Shown piece after piece: positions 7,424 through 15,987 of a stretch of 33,229 nt of DNA. The notes under the pieces are model-generated. The model was not told the DNA's origin. It saw only the letters and a list, made by a program, of their open reading frames with translations, and made no database searches. The stretch is taken from the NCBI GenBank assembly GCA_022451045.1, contig JAKUOW010000021.1:1-33229 (forward strand), given 5' to 3'. Origin of the DNA: Pirellulales bacterium (lineage in GTDB: Bacteria > Planctomycetota > Planctomycetia > Pirellulales > Pirellulaceae). The translations under genes and the position numbers were made by a program. How positions within the stretch are numbered: position 1 is the first letter of the stretch; the number at the start of each line of letters is the position of its first letter.

Positions 7424-8710
7424 CTAGCTCAGGATCAGAGATTCAATCAATCCGGCAGCGCTGAATAGCTGAGATGGATCATTTCCCACTAGTTGAAGGC
7501 AAATCGGGAACATTTTATTGTCTGCGCCTGCAACGAACGACAATGAAGGAATTCCGGAAAAACTCCATGGCGAATTAAACCTCGGATCTCCTGTTGATTC
7601 CCTCCCAGGGGCAGCACCAGTGGTGGCTGGAATTAGCAGCGGGCCATTCTCCTGCAGAAATACAACCATAATGCGGTTCACTTGCAATTGAAAACTGCGT
7701 GCTTCCTCATAGCATGATTCGGACAGCGCAAGTCCTTCCTCAATTAATTGCCGAAAGTGAAATGAATATCGGGACGGTTCTACGCGAAAATCATGTTCAT
7801 GAACGCGCGATGCTTCAAAGGCCATAATTCGACGGTGCATCGTGAGAATGTCTTCAAAATCTACGGGTAACTCGATTGTTTCTACCCGTGTTCCACGGTC
7901 CGCCAATGATGCGGCTACCGAATCATAGACATCGATCACTGACTGCTCACACTTTTGAACAAAAAAGTCGTGAGTAACCGTAAGTGTGTCGGGAAGTATT
8001 TCAGCTGGTATCTCATCACTTGTCACTTTATTTCCAAGCATGGCTTGCCAGCCAATCCAACAGTCAGAACTGCGTTTGGCTATTGGTCCCGGGTGATCAA
8101 GGCTTTGGCTTAACGGGATAACGCCATCTATTGAAACGGTGCCAAACTGCGGTTTAAAACCGGCTACACCGCAGTAACTTGCTGGCCTGTTTATGGAACC
8201 ACCCGTTTGAGTACCAACTGCCATAAAACACATACGAGCGGCAACGCTTGCCGCACTGCCGCTACTACTGCCACCGGGTGTCCTGCTCGGATCCAGTGGA
8301 TTGTAAGTCGGTGATGGATCAAACCCGGCAAATTCGGTAGTCACAGTCTTACCGATGATTATCGCACCCGCCGCTCTTAAATTTGCAACCAGCGATGCAT
8401 CTTCTGCTGCAGGCTCCTCTCCATACCAGTTAGTCCCACCACGGGTAATAACGCCTGCAACGTCTACGATATCCTTGACACCAATTGGAATACCGTGCAG
8501 CAGCCCACGATCGTGTTGACCGTCCAACTCAGCCTGTAATGCTTGAGCATCCTCACGAGCACGTGAGGGCCACACCTCTACGAATGTCTTAAGGTCGGCA
8601 TCCCGAACGGCAATTTGATCAAGGCATGTTTCGACCAGTTGTGTTATCGAAACACTACCGTTTCGAATGCATCTAGATATTTCGAGGATCGATTGGTCGC
8701 ACAATGACAT
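7424..8710 (-). CDS. Amidase (amidase-signature family, GatA-like)
   Basis: An amidase-signature hydrolase, 428 aa, acting on a carboxamide whose identity cannot be read from sequence. The Ser-cisSer-Lys triad is visible: K79 in GIPIGVKDIVD, the cis-Ser in the GGSSSGSAAS loop (147-155), and nucleophile S172 in GTQTGGSINRPASYCGVAG. It resembles the A subunit of Glu-tRNA(Gln) amidotransferase, but GatA is normally about 480 aa and reads GSDTGGS, and no gatB or gatC is nearby. A stand-alone amidase is therefore more likely. There is no signal peptide, so it is cytoplasmic. It is divergent from bioB and probably transcribed alone. Confidence 0.88.
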   Translation of the reverse strand: MSLCDQSILEISRCIRNGSVSITQLVETCLDQIAVRDADLKTFVEVWPSRAREDAQALQAELDGQHDRGLLHGIPIGVKDIVDVAGVITRGGTNWYGEEPAAEDASLVANLRAAGAIIIGKTVTTEFAGFDPSPTYNPLDPSRTPGGSSSGSAASVAARMCFMAVGTQTGGSINRPASYCGVAGFKPQFGTVSIDGVIPLSQSLDHPGPIAKRSSDCWIGWQAMLGNKVTSDEIPAEILPDTLTVTHDFFVQKCEQSVIDVYDSVAASLADRGTRVETIELPVDFEDILTMHRRIMAFEASRVHEHDFRVEPSRYSFHFRQLIEEGLALSESCYEEARSFQLQVNRIMVVFLQENGPLLIPATTGAAPGRESTGDPRFNSPWSFSGIPSLSFVAGADNKMFPICLQLVGNDPSQLFSAAGLIESLILS

Positions 8711-8835
8711 GAATTATTCCGTTAATCTCTTGGTCTGCTACTATGGTCGTGATTATGACTGTCTAGTCGGCACTCAACCTTTGCACATATCTCGCGTCGA
8801 TCTGACCCAAACAGGGTATTCCGTCCAAAAGGTTC

Positions 8836-8900
8836 ACTTGTACAAGTTGCGATTAGAAGTCATCATTGCTGTATCCATAATCCTCACCAAATGCGGTGAG
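8836..8900. promoter_or_regulatory. Dyad and hairpin upstream of bioB
   Basis: A perfect 12-bp palindrome ACTTGTACAAGT spans 8836-8847. A second inverted repeat, CTCACC (8883-8888) and GGTGAG (8895-8900) with a 6-base loop, lies 50 bp before the bioB start. Both are in the 240-bp gap between the divergent amidase and bioB genes. Neither matches the BirA operator (TTGTAAACC-N15-GGTTTACAA) or the BioR box that I know. A regulator-binding role is inference only. Confidence 0.3.
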
Positions 8901-8950
8901 CTTATCAACTCTACCAGAATCACGATAAGAGACGAATAAAGCACGAGGCT

Positions 8951-9985
8951 ATGAGTACAGCAACTCCTGTTGAATCAAACGCGGCACAATCTAGTCAGAA
9001 CTGGCAGCAGCTGGCGTCACGCGTTTTATCTGAAGATCACAAAGTAACGCGGGATGAAGCTTTAGCAATCCTCCAAAGCAATGATGATGAGATCCTCGAT
9101 CTCATGTCTGCTGCATTTCGATTAAGGCAACGATACTTTGGGAAAACAGTCCAGCTGTATTTCCTAATGAATGCAAAGAGCGGCCTGTGCCCGGAAGACT
9201 GCACATACTGCAGCCAATCCAAAATCTCCGATGCGGAGATTCCGAAATACAACATCCTGAGCAGGGACAAGCTGCTTGACGGCGCTCGACTCGCAGCTGA
9301 ACAAGGCGCAAAGACCTACTGTATCGTCATTTCAGCACGAGCTCCGAGTGAACGTGAAATCAGTGCTGTAGAGACCATCGTGCCGGAAATCAAGCAACAA
9401 TACGATCTCGATATCTGTGCATGCCTCGGTCTGCTGGACGATGATCAGGCACAACGCCTAAGAGCTGCTGGCGTGAATCGTGTTAATCACAACCTGAACA
9501 CCAGCGAGTCGCACTATTCAGAGATCTGCACTACTCATACCTATCAGGATCGCATTGAGACGCTACAGGCCGTGAGCCGAGCAGGCATGGAGATGTGCAG
9601 CGGAGGCATCATTGGTATGGGTGAAGCGGATGAAGACGTGGTTGATATGGCCATCTCGCTAAGAGATCTGGGAGTTCACTCGGTACCACTCAACTTTCTC
9701 AATCCAATTGATGGCACACCCTTAGCAGGAACAGATGACCTAACACCAATGTATTGCCTCAAGGCTCTGGCAATGTATCGGTTTGTAAATCCGAAAACCG
9801 AGTTACGTATTGCCGGCGGACGAGAAATCCATCTTGGCAATCTTCAGTCGCTGGCGCTATATGCTGCTAATAGCGTCTTCGTTGGTGACTATCTGACCAC
9901 ACAAGGTCAGGCTCCGGAAGAAGATTACCGCATGGTCGAAGAACTTGGCTTCGAAGTCACCACGAATGTGGAGCGTACAGAGTAG
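8951..9985 (+). CDS. bioB: Biotin synthase
   Basis: A radical-SAM enzyme inserting sulfur into dethiobiotin, the last step of biotin synthesis. The [4Fe-4S] motif is CPEDCTYC (C80, C84, C87). Other BioB landmarks are YCIVISARAPSEREI, CACLGLLDDDQAQRLRAAGVNRVNHNLNTS, CSGGIIGMGE, PLNFLNPIDGTPLAG and RIAGGREIHLGN; the Arg in RIAGGRE matches the BioB auxiliary [2Fe-2S] ligand. The length of 344 aa is normal. ATG 8951 is used; GAGG lies only two bases before it, so the ribosome binding site is poor. No other bio genes adjoin. A strong hairpin follows the stop. Confidence 0.96.
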   Translation: MSTATPVESNAAQSSQNWQQLASRVLSEDHKVTRDEALAILQSNDDEILDLMSAAFRLRQRYFGKTVQLYFLMNAKSGLCPEDCTYCSQSKISDAEIPKYNILSRDKLLDGARLAAEQGAKTYCIVISARAPSEREISAVETIVPEIKQQYDLDICACLGLLDDDQAQRLRAAGVNRVNHNLNTSESHYSEICTTHTYQDRIETLQAVSRAGMEMCSGGIIGMGEADEDVVDMAISLRDLGVHSVPLNFLNPIDGTPLAGTDDLTPMYCLKALAMYRFVNPKTELRIAGGREIHLGNLQSLALYAANSVFVGDYLTTQGQAPEEDYRMVEELGFEVTTNVERTE

Positions 9986-10039
9986 AAGTCAACCACCCGA
10001 AGCCAGACTTCACAACATCTGACTTCGGGCTTTTGACTT
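9986..10039. terminator. Bidirectional terminator between bioB and the NHL propeller gene
   Basis: A 22-base arm (9986-10007) pairs with 10018-10039 in three blocks: AAGTCAA/TTGACTT, CCCGAAG/CTTCGGG and CAGA/TCTG, with a 10-base loop. A short T-run (TTTT) overlaps the plus-strand exit. It sits between convergent stops at 9985 and 10045, the right place for a shared terminator. Confidence 0.75.
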
Positions 10040-10044
10040 TTCAC

Positions 10045-11031
10045 TTACGGAGTCACTTTTACTAGGCTACCTGAGGCGCCTTCACCACTTCCGATGATTG
10101 TGACGTAAACATTACCATCCGTATCGGTAACAAGCGCTGTCGGCTTATCAAGCGTGGCGATACGCTCAATCTTCACTGGCTTGTTCTTGTTCTTAGATGC
10201 GATTACGCGGAACAGACCACCGTCAGCAGTCTTTCCCCAGTTAAAATCGGTAACGTAGAGATTCTTTTTCCCGGCGTAAGCTACGCCAGTAATATCGCTC
10301 AATCCCGTTTCGTAGTTAGCCAGTACCTGACCATTCTTTGCATCGTAAAACGTGATCAATGCATCGCCGGGGACCGTGATCTCGCCCATTTGCCCAACAA
10401 CGATGCTACCGTCTGGAGCCATGGTAATTCCAACCGGTGCATCAACTTCTGTTGCTTCCTTGGTTGCAATCGCACGTTGGAATGGTCCAACCTTGGTACC
10501 AGATACAACAGCACGGCCAATCCAACCCTTGGTGTCATCACCATTGGTCGTTACAAAGATACTTGATCCATCATAGGCTAGGCCGTAGAAGTTTCCTTCA
10601 CCGGCAAGATCTTCTGTTTTCTCGAGTTTGAAACTGGCAGCCATTTGATCTGCTTTAATCGCAGCTTCACCCGCTTTTGGCAGGTTGTAGACTCGCAGCA
10701 GATCTTCATTATCTGGATAGCCACCACCACCTACAACCAATACGTTTTCATCGATAAAGAGGAGTCCTAACGGTCCAATGGCGTATTTTGGACCTTTACC
10801 GTATGAGTCAACCGGAAAGTCCGTAATGACAGCTTCGGCTTTACCATCAACGATACGCACGACACGGCCTGCACCACTGTCAGCAACAAAGATGGTGCCG
10901 GTGCCTGGTTGAATTGCCACGCCACACGGATTTGTTAGGCCACCAGCGACTGTATCCACAGTTGCTTCAGCCATGACACTTGAACTGCTAGCCATTACCA
11001 GCACGATTGCGAGGGACAGAATGCGTTTCAT
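10045..11031 (-). CDS. Exported NHL/SMP-30-type beta-propeller protein
   Basis: A 328-aa exported protein. The signal peptide is MKRILSLAIVLVMASSSSVMA with a clean A-x-A site near residue 21. The rest is blades of a beta-propeller of the NHL/SMP-30 type: GLTNPCGVAIQPGTGTIFVAD, AIGPLGLLFIDENVLVVGG, PVGITMAPDGSIVVGQMG and DITGVAYAGKKNLYVTDFNWG. It is probably a binding or scaffold protein or a lactonase-like enzyme; no catalytic residue can be singled out. AGGAGA about ten bases before ATG 11031 is a good Shine-Dalgarno. It lies 81 bp downstream of the cytochrome-c peroxidase in the same direction, so co-transcription is possible. A closely related surface propeller function is equally possible. 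Confidence 0.8.
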   Translation of the reverse strand: MKRILSLAIVLVMASSSSVMAEATVDTVAGGLTNPCGVAIQPGTGTIFVADSGAGRVVRIVDGKAEAVITDFPVDSYGKGPKYAIGPLGLLFIDENVLVVGGGGYPDNEDLLRVYNLPKAGEAAIKADQMAASFKLEKTEDLAGEGNFYGLAYDGSSIFVTTNGDDTKGWIGRAVVSGTKVGPFQRAIATKEATEVDAPVGITMAPDGSIVVGQMGEITVPGDALITFYDAKNGQVLANYETGLSDITGVAYAGKKNLYVTDFNWGKTADGGLFRVIASKNKNKPVKIERIATLDKPTALVTDTDGNVYVTIIGSGEGASGSLVKVTP

Positions 11032-11112
11032 CTTTGGTTATTCTCCTGAATAGGATCGAAAGTCTTTGTATTTGATTTATCTTTTTATGTGTATGGGACT
11101 CTGACGTGCAAA

Positions 11113-12150
11113 TTACGGCAGTTCCGGTGGATCCACGTGTGGATAGTCTTGGCTTGAAAGACCTTCTTTCATGAAGTTCACGATGTCCTGGATATCCTGC
11201 TCATTGAGTTTTAACGGGAAGATATCTTCGCTCAACTGTGGACTCTTAACGCCACCTTTATTGTAGAACTTGACGACTTCCTCAAGTGTGGCGACGGATC
11301 CGTCATGCATATATGGAGCAGTTTTTGCGATTTCACGCAATGTGGGTGTTTTGAATGCACCTTTATCACCAAGCTGATTTGTCACAGCAAATCTTCCGAC
11401 ATCAGCCGGTTCCCCATTTTCTTCAGCGTAACCTACACCAATGTTATGAAATGCGCCATCCGTAAAGCTCTCGCCTTTGTGACATGCAGCACATTTGGCC
11501 TTGTTGAAGAAAAGATCCATACCACGTTTCGCAGACTCGCTAAGTGCGCTTTCATTTCCAGCTTTGAATTGATCATACGGTGCATTACCTGACACGATCG
11601 TGCGTTCGAATGCAGCTATTGCTTTAGCAATACCATCAGCCGTCACAGCTGATTTAAAGACCTTCTTGAACTGCTTCTTGTAACCTGGAATTGCTGCGAT
11701 TTTTTCAACCGCTTTTTCGATCGGCAGATCCATTTCAATCGGATTGGCAATCGGGCCAAGCGCTTGACCTTCTAGAGCTTCAGCGCGTCCATCCCAGAAC
11801 TGCAAGTGCACGTAGCCGGAATTAATGATGGTCGGAGCACTACGGCCACCCATTTGGCCTCGCACACCCGTTGCAAACTTTTCGCCGTTAGACCAACCCT
11901 TGTTTGGATCATGGCAGGATGCACAACTGACTGTATTATCCACCGAAAGACGTTTGTCAAAGTACAGCTGTTTCCCAAGCTCAATCTTGGCAGCGGTTTG
12001 GGGATTATCCGCGGGGATTTTCATGGCCTTTAAGCCCAAAGGCAATTCAGAGCCTTTTTTATCTTTACCGGTTGCATCTAGTCCAATTACCAGACATGAC
12101 ATAGCGGCAACTGTGGCCAACAAGCTTAAACGTGAAACAAATTGTCTCAT
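11113..12150 (-). CDS. Dihaem cytochrome-c peroxidase (MauG/CCP family)
   Basis: A periplasmic dihaem c-type peroxidase that reduces hydrogen peroxide, or a MauG-like oxidase. Two haem-binding motifs are visible, CASCH (76-80) and CAACH (220-224), about 145 residues apart as in the family. Conserved stretches are LGKQLYFDKRLSVDNTVSC, NSGYVHLQFWDGRAEALEGQA, NPIEM, FKTPTLREIAKTAPYMHDGS and FPLKLNEQDIQDIVNFM. The signal peptide is MRQFVSRLSLLATVAAMSCLVIG. The length of 345 aa is typical. AGGAAA lies upstream of ATG 12150. The NHL-propeller gene follows 81 bp downstream. The electron donor is unknown. Confidence 0.93.
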   Translation of the reverse strand: MRQFVSRLSLLATVAAMSCLVIGLDATGKDKKGSELPLGLKAMKIPADNPQTAAKIELGKQLYFDKRLSVDNTVSCASCHDPNKGWSNGEKFATGVRGQMGGRSAPTIINSGYVHLQFWDGRAEALEGQALGPIANPIEMDLPIEKAVEKIAAIPGYKKQFKKVFKSAVTADGIAKAIAAFERTIVSGNAPYDQFKAGNESALSESAKRGMDLFFNKAKCAACHKGESFTDGAFHNIGVGYAEENGEPADVGRFAVTNQLGDKGAFKTPTLREIAKTAPYMHDGSVATLEEVVKFYNKGGVKSPQLSEDIFPLKLNEQDIQDIVNFMKEGLSSQDYPHVDPPELP

Positions 12151-12325
12151 AAGTAGGGTTTCCTCGTAGTCGCCTCAAACAACAAACGGACAGCACAGTG
12201 GAAGGCGGGATGCTGTATTTGAAGGCAGAATCAAATGATGTGATGAACGGTATTTTCACGCACGAATCGGTATACGTCAAGTTTCCGAACCGCCAACTTC
12301 AAAACACGGATAAAACACTTCGAAT

Positions 12326-12925
12326 TCAAGAAGCAGCGACCTTACCGTTTACCTGCTCAAAATCCGTGATCTTACTCTCGTGCTGTAACGTCAGTGCGAT
12401 GTCATCGAGACCATTGAGCAAACAATGACGACGGAATCCATCCACTTCAAAAGCCACACTCAAACCGGATTCATCGGAGATCGTTTGCGACTCCAAATCT
12501 ACTGTCAGCTGATAGCCTTCATGGCTGGCTCGGGCAAACAGATCATCAATGACGGATTCATCCAGTGCAATTGGCAAAACGCCGTTTTTGAAGCAGTTGT
12601 TGTAAAAGATATCTGCAAAAGAAGGAGCCAAGACACAGCGGAATCCGAAGTCTTCCAGTGCCCAAACAGCATGTTCCCGGCTTGATCCGGATCCGAAATT
12701 GCGGCGTGTGACCAGAATAGATGCACCTGATGCCGCTGGCTGATTCAATTCAAAACTCGGGTTATCCGAGCCATCGTCATTGAAACGCCAATCGAAAAAC
12801 AAAAACTGGCCGAATCCGCTACGTTCAATCCGCTTTAAAAATTGCTTGGGAATAATCTGATCTGTATCCACATTGGCACGATCCATCGTTGCCACGATTC
12901 CCTGATGTATTGTAAATGCTTGCAT
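12326..12925 (-). CDS. leuD: 3-isopropylmalate dehydratase small subunit
   Basis: The small subunit (swivelling aconitase domain) of isopropylmalate isomerase, which converts 2- to 3-isopropylmalate in leucine synthesis. Family marks are [49 protein letters not shown], and [14 protein letters not shown]-like [21 protein letters not shown]. The length of 199 aa matches E. coli LeuD (201). GGAG lies eight bases before ATG 12925. It follows leuC by 36 bp in the same direction, the usual leuCD arrangement. It is intact, in contrast to its partner. Confidence 0.96.
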   Translation of the reverse strand: MQAFTIHQGIVATMDRANVDTDQIIPKQFLKRIERSGFGQFLFFDWRFNDDGSDNPSFELNQPAASGASILVTRRNFGSGSSREHAVWALEDFGFRCVLAPSFADIFYNNCFKNGVLPIALDESVIDDLFARASHEGYQLTVDLESQTISDESGLSVAFEVDGFRRHCLLNGLDDIALTLQHESKITDFEQVNGKVAAS

Positions 12926-12961
12926 CGCTATTTCTCCGAATCTGGAGCTTTCCTCAATTGT

Positions 12962-13783
12962 CTAGGCGTTATAGTTCCAACCTCGAATGTCGACGAACCT
13001 TCCTTCGATGGCAGCTGCAGCTGCCATGGCTGGAGAGACGAGATGAGTACGACCACCTTTACCTTGCCGTCCTTCAAAGTTGCGGTTGCTTGTTGAAGCA
13101 CATCGCTGACCCGGCTCTAGTTTGTCCGGGTTCATCGCTAGGCACATGCTGCAACCCGCTTCTCGCCATTCAAACCCAGCTTCTTCAAACACGCGATCCA
13201 GCCCCTCAGACTCCGCTTGCTGTTTGACCAACCCGCTACCAGGCACAACCATCGCACTGACAGATCCTGATACCTGATGTCCTTTAGCAACGGCCGCAGC
13301 CGCTCGTAAATCTTCGATCCGAGAATTGGTGCAAGAACCAATGAACACCCGATCAACATCAAAATCAGAAAGTGACCTACCGGCTTCAAGCCCCATGTAT
13401 TCCAACGCAAGTTCCGTACTCTTTTGCTCTGTAGAATCGCTAAAGTCCGCCGGCGATGGAATCGGGTCGGTTACCGCAATCACCTGACCAGGATTTGTTC
13501 CCCAAGTCACTTGTGGAGTGATATCACTACCTTGGTAATTTCGTACAACGTCGTATTTTGCCCCGGGATCACTTGGCAGCAACTTCCACTTTTCAACGGC
13601 TGCATCATAATCTTCAGGTGCATGTTCTCGGCCACACAAGTAATCAAACGTGGTTTGATCCGGTGCAATCATGCCAGCACGTGCACCCGCTTCAATAGTC
13701 ATGTTGCACACCGTCATGCGTTCTTCCATCGAGAGGTTGCGTATCACTTCACCTGTATACTCGATGCAATAACCCGTACCGCC
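12962..13783 (-). CDS. leuC: leuC, C-terminal part, separated by an in-frame TAA
   Basis: The open frame resumes directly after the stop at 13784-13786 in the same phase: [13 protein letters not shown] then [15 protein letters not shown]. It contains the [4Fe-4S] cysteines in [14 protein letters not shown] and CSMCLAMN, and the [33 protein letters not shown] end. Numbered across the stop, the cysteines fall at 351, 411 and 414 (E. coli 347, 407, 410), so no bases are missing. If translated alone it could begin at GTG 13747, with only a weak AGG upstream, which would lose the GGTG loop. Annotate with 13784-14383 as one interrupted gene. Confidence 0.9.
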   Translation of the reverse strand, partial: GGTGYCIEYTGEVIRNLSMEERMTVCNMTIEAGARAGMIAPDQTTFDYLCGREHAPEDYDAAVEKWKLLPSDPGAKYDVVRNYQGSDITPQVTWGTNPGQVIAVTDPIPSPADFSDSTEQKSTELALEYMGLEAGRSLSDFDVDRVFIGSCTNSRIEDLRAAAAVAKGHQVSGSVSAMVVPGSGLVKQQAESEGLDRVFEEAGFEWREAGCSMCLAMNPDKLEPGQRCASTSNRNFEGRQGKGGRTHLVSPAMAAAAAIEGRFVDIRGWNYNA

Positions 13784-14383
13784 TTATGTGGTTAAATCAC
13801 CAATCAAATAGAGGATTAAGTCTTTGGCTGTTACTCCGTCAGCCAACTGACCGTCAATATTCAGCTGCATTGTCTTTGGCTTGTATTGCAAAAGCGTCTG
13901 AGTGGCGAGCACATGCTCAACTTCGCTAGTACCAATGCCAAATGCAAGTGCACCAAACGCCCCATGTGTCGCCGTATGACTGTCACCACAGACAATGGTC
14001 ATACCGGGCTGCGTGTAGCCCATTTCCGGGCCGATTACGTGAACGACTCCCTGGTTCACACTATCCAAGTCGTATAGTTTTACTCCAAACTCGTTACAGA
14101 TATCCCGCAAAGTCTCGACTTGCTGCCGCGAGATCGGATCTGCAATTGGTAATCCCCGATCGGTGGTCGGGACATTATGATCCGGCGTTGCAATTGTGCG
14201 CTCAGGTCGACGCACCTGTCTACCTGCCAATCGCAATCCCTCAAAGGCCTGAGCGCTGGTTACTTCGTGAACCAACTGCAGGTCGATATAGATAATGGCC
14301 TGCTTGCCATCTTCCTGTTGAACCACATGGTCGTCCCAGATCTTTTCGAACATGGTACGCGGCTTAGAAATGTGTTCACTCAT
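13784..14383 (-). CDS. leuC: leuC, N-terminal part, ending at a premature TAA (3-isopropylmalate dehydratase large subunit)
   Basis: The large, Fe-S-bearing subunit of isopropylmalate isomerase. This half has [90 protein letters not shown] and ends LYLIGDLTT-stop. E. coli LeuC continues here as GKTGSAGGTGH, so the TAA replaces the residue just before GGTG (Ala in E. coli). Including the stop the reading frame from ATG 14383 to 12962 would be 473 residues, the normal size. Sequencing error, a fresh nonsense mutation and a truly split enzyme are all possible; without the cysteines in the second half this piece alone cannot hold the cluster. Confidence 0.9.
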   Translation of the reverse strand: MSEHISKPRTMFEKIWDDHVVQQEDGKQAIIYIDLQLVHEVTSAQAFEGLRLAGRQVRRPERTIATPDHNVPTTDRGLPIADPISRQQVETLRDICNEFGVKLYDLDSVNQGVVHVIGPEMGYTQPGMTIVCGDSHTATHGAFGALAFGIGTSEVEHVLATQTLLQYKPKTMQLNIDGQLADGVTAKDLILYLIGDLTT

Positions 14384-14619
14384 GACTAACCTAATTAATA
14401 GTTTCTAACGATGTGCAGCAGCGCAAGTTACCAATTGCTGCAAGTGATTGTGCTCGCAGCTACTCAGTATAACGACGTATCCTCTCATTCGGCAGGGGCA
14501 AAGAAAGCCCACTCAAACACCCCATTTTGACACGCACAAATCCTTGACTCCGTGAGTAGTATGGAGACTAAAGCACACCGGATTTTACAATTCATGGCCA
14601 GACGATCTTTTCATCGCAA
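14384..14619. promoter_or_regulatory. Divergent promoter region between leuC and wbpA
   Basis: This 236-bp gap must hold both promoters. TTGACA (14527-14532) and TTGACT (14544-14549) are -35-like hexamers facing wbpA, but no good -10 lies at standard spacing. On the leuC side a 28-codon frame exists without a run of Leu codons, so a classical leader-peptide attenuator is not supported, and I see no T-box features. Confidence 0.3.
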
Positions 14620-15960
14620 ATGACTCAACAGATCAACAAGACCCATATTGAATTACTAGAGAAAATTCGCAGCAAGACAGCGACCATAGGCGTCGTTGGA
14701 CTCGGATACGTGGGGCTACCATTAATTCGCGCGTTTGTCGAATCAGATTTTAAGACAATTGGATTTGATGTTGACGACCAAAAGATCCAACAACTTCTAG
14801 CCGGTCAAAGCTATATAAAGCACATCGAATCCAAGTGGATTGCTTCACTTATCGAAAATGGGCAATTCGACCCAACATCGGATATGCAACGGTTGGCTGA
14901 GCCTGACGCGATTCTTGTATGCGTTCCCACTCCGTTGAGCCCTAGTCGTGAACCGGATTTGACATACGTGGAAGGCACGGCACGTCAAATCGCTAACAAC
15001 CTTCGTACCGGTCAACTCGTTGTTCTTGAGAGCACCACATATCCTGGTACAACACGCGATGTCCTTTGCCCGATCCTCTGCGAATCTGGATTAGAGCTTG
15101 GACAGGACTTCTTTGTGGCATACAGCCCGGAACGGGAAGACCCGGGAAATCCGGACTTCTCGGCAAGCCGTATTCCAAAAGTCGTCGGGGGAATGGATTC
15201 CAAGTCACTTGAACTTGCAGACGCGATGTACGCTCAAGCAGTTGTGGAGACCGTACCTGTCTCAACCTGTGAAATTGCAGAAGCATGTAAGATTCTGGAA
15301 AACACCTATCGCAGTGTGAATATTGCGATGGTAAATGAAATGAAAGTCCTGTTTGATCACATCGATATCGATATCTGGGAGACGATAAACGCTGCAAAAA
15401 CGAAACCATTTGGTTTTCAGGCGTTCTACCCCGGCCCCGGGCTCGGTGGCCACTGTATACCAATTGACCCGTTTTATCTCAGTTGGGTTGCTCGTCTAAA
15501 CGGCCAGTCAACACGATTCATTGAGCTTGCGGGCGAAATCAACTCATCGATGCCTGAATATGTCGTGTACAAGGTAGCCGAAGCATTAAACGAATCCGGA
15601 AAGTCCATCAAAAATAGCAAAATTGGGATCTTTGGTGTTGCCTACAAACGTGATGTCGATGACCCACGTGAAAGCCCTGCATTCCGATTAATAGAACTAT
15701 TGAACGAAAGAGGTGCGAACCTCAGTTATCATGACCCGTTTATTCCCACTCTTCCCAAGATGAGATCTTTCGATGTTCCTGCATTGGAAAGCAATGACCT
15801 CAGCCAAGCATACTTAAAATCTCTTGATTGCCTGCTTATCTGCACCGATCACAGCGGCGTAGATTGGCAATTCGTTGTAGACCATTCGAAGATTGTGGTT
15901 GATACCAGAAATGCCTGCTCCGGCATCATCGACAACAACGACAAGGTTTACAAAGCTTAG
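14620..15960 (+). CDS. wbpA: UDP-N-acetyl-D-glucosamine 6-dehydrogenase (WbpA type)
   Basis: An NAD-dependent nucleotide-sugar dehydrogenase that twice oxidises C6 of UDP-GlcNAc to the uronic acid, feeding surface polysaccharide synthesis. The Rossmann motif is GVVGLGYVGLPL (G27, G29, G32). STTYPGTT, YSPEREDPGNPDF and IPKVVGG follow, then the catalytic Cys C279 in PGPGLGGHCIPIDPFYLSW and the C-terminal UDP-binding domain with GVAYKRDVDDPRESP. The match to Pseudomonas WbpA across these blocks is closer than to UDP-glucose dehydrogenase. Length is 446 aa. ATG 14620 has no clear Shine-Dalgarno. No other polysaccharide genes adjoin it, although a DegT aminotransferase lies 12 kb away. Confidence 0.9.
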   Translation: MTQQINKTHIELLEKIRSKTATIGVVGLGYVGLPLIRAFVESDFKTIGFDVDDQKIQQLLAGQSYIKHIESKWIASLIENGQFDPTSDMQRLAEPDAILVCVPTPLSPSREPDLTYVEGTARQIANNLRTGQLVVLESTTYPGTTRDVLCPILCESGLELGQDFFVAYSPEREDPGNPDFSASRIPKVVGGMDSKSLELADAMYAQAVVETVPVSTCEIAEACKILENTYRSVNIAMVNEMKVLFDHIDIDIWETINAAKTKPFGFQAFYPGPGLGGHCIPIDPFYLSWVARLNGQSTRFIELAGEINSSMPEYVVYKVAEALNESGKSIKNSKIGIFGVAYKRDVDDPRESPAFRLIELLNERGANLSYHDPFIPTLPKMRSFDVPALESNDLSQAYLKSLDCLLICTDHSGVDWQFVVDHSKIVVDTRNACSGIIDNNDKVYKA

Positions 15961-15987
15961 TGGTACATCGGCGTCGCCAAGTAGCTG

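Noticed and set aside
8667-8939. Plus-strand frame of 90 codons before bioB
   Set aside because: It starts inside the divergent amidase gene, has no ribosome binding site and no recognisable family; the region is more likely promoter DNA.
13784-13786. Recoding of the leuC stop as selenocysteine or pyrrolysine
   Set aside because: Those use TGA and TAG; this codon is TAA, and no LeuC carries either residue here.
14993-15463. Minus-strand frame of 156 codons
   Set aside because: Antisense to the conserved core of the UDP-GlcNAc dehydrogenase; Arg/Pro/Ser-rich shadow.
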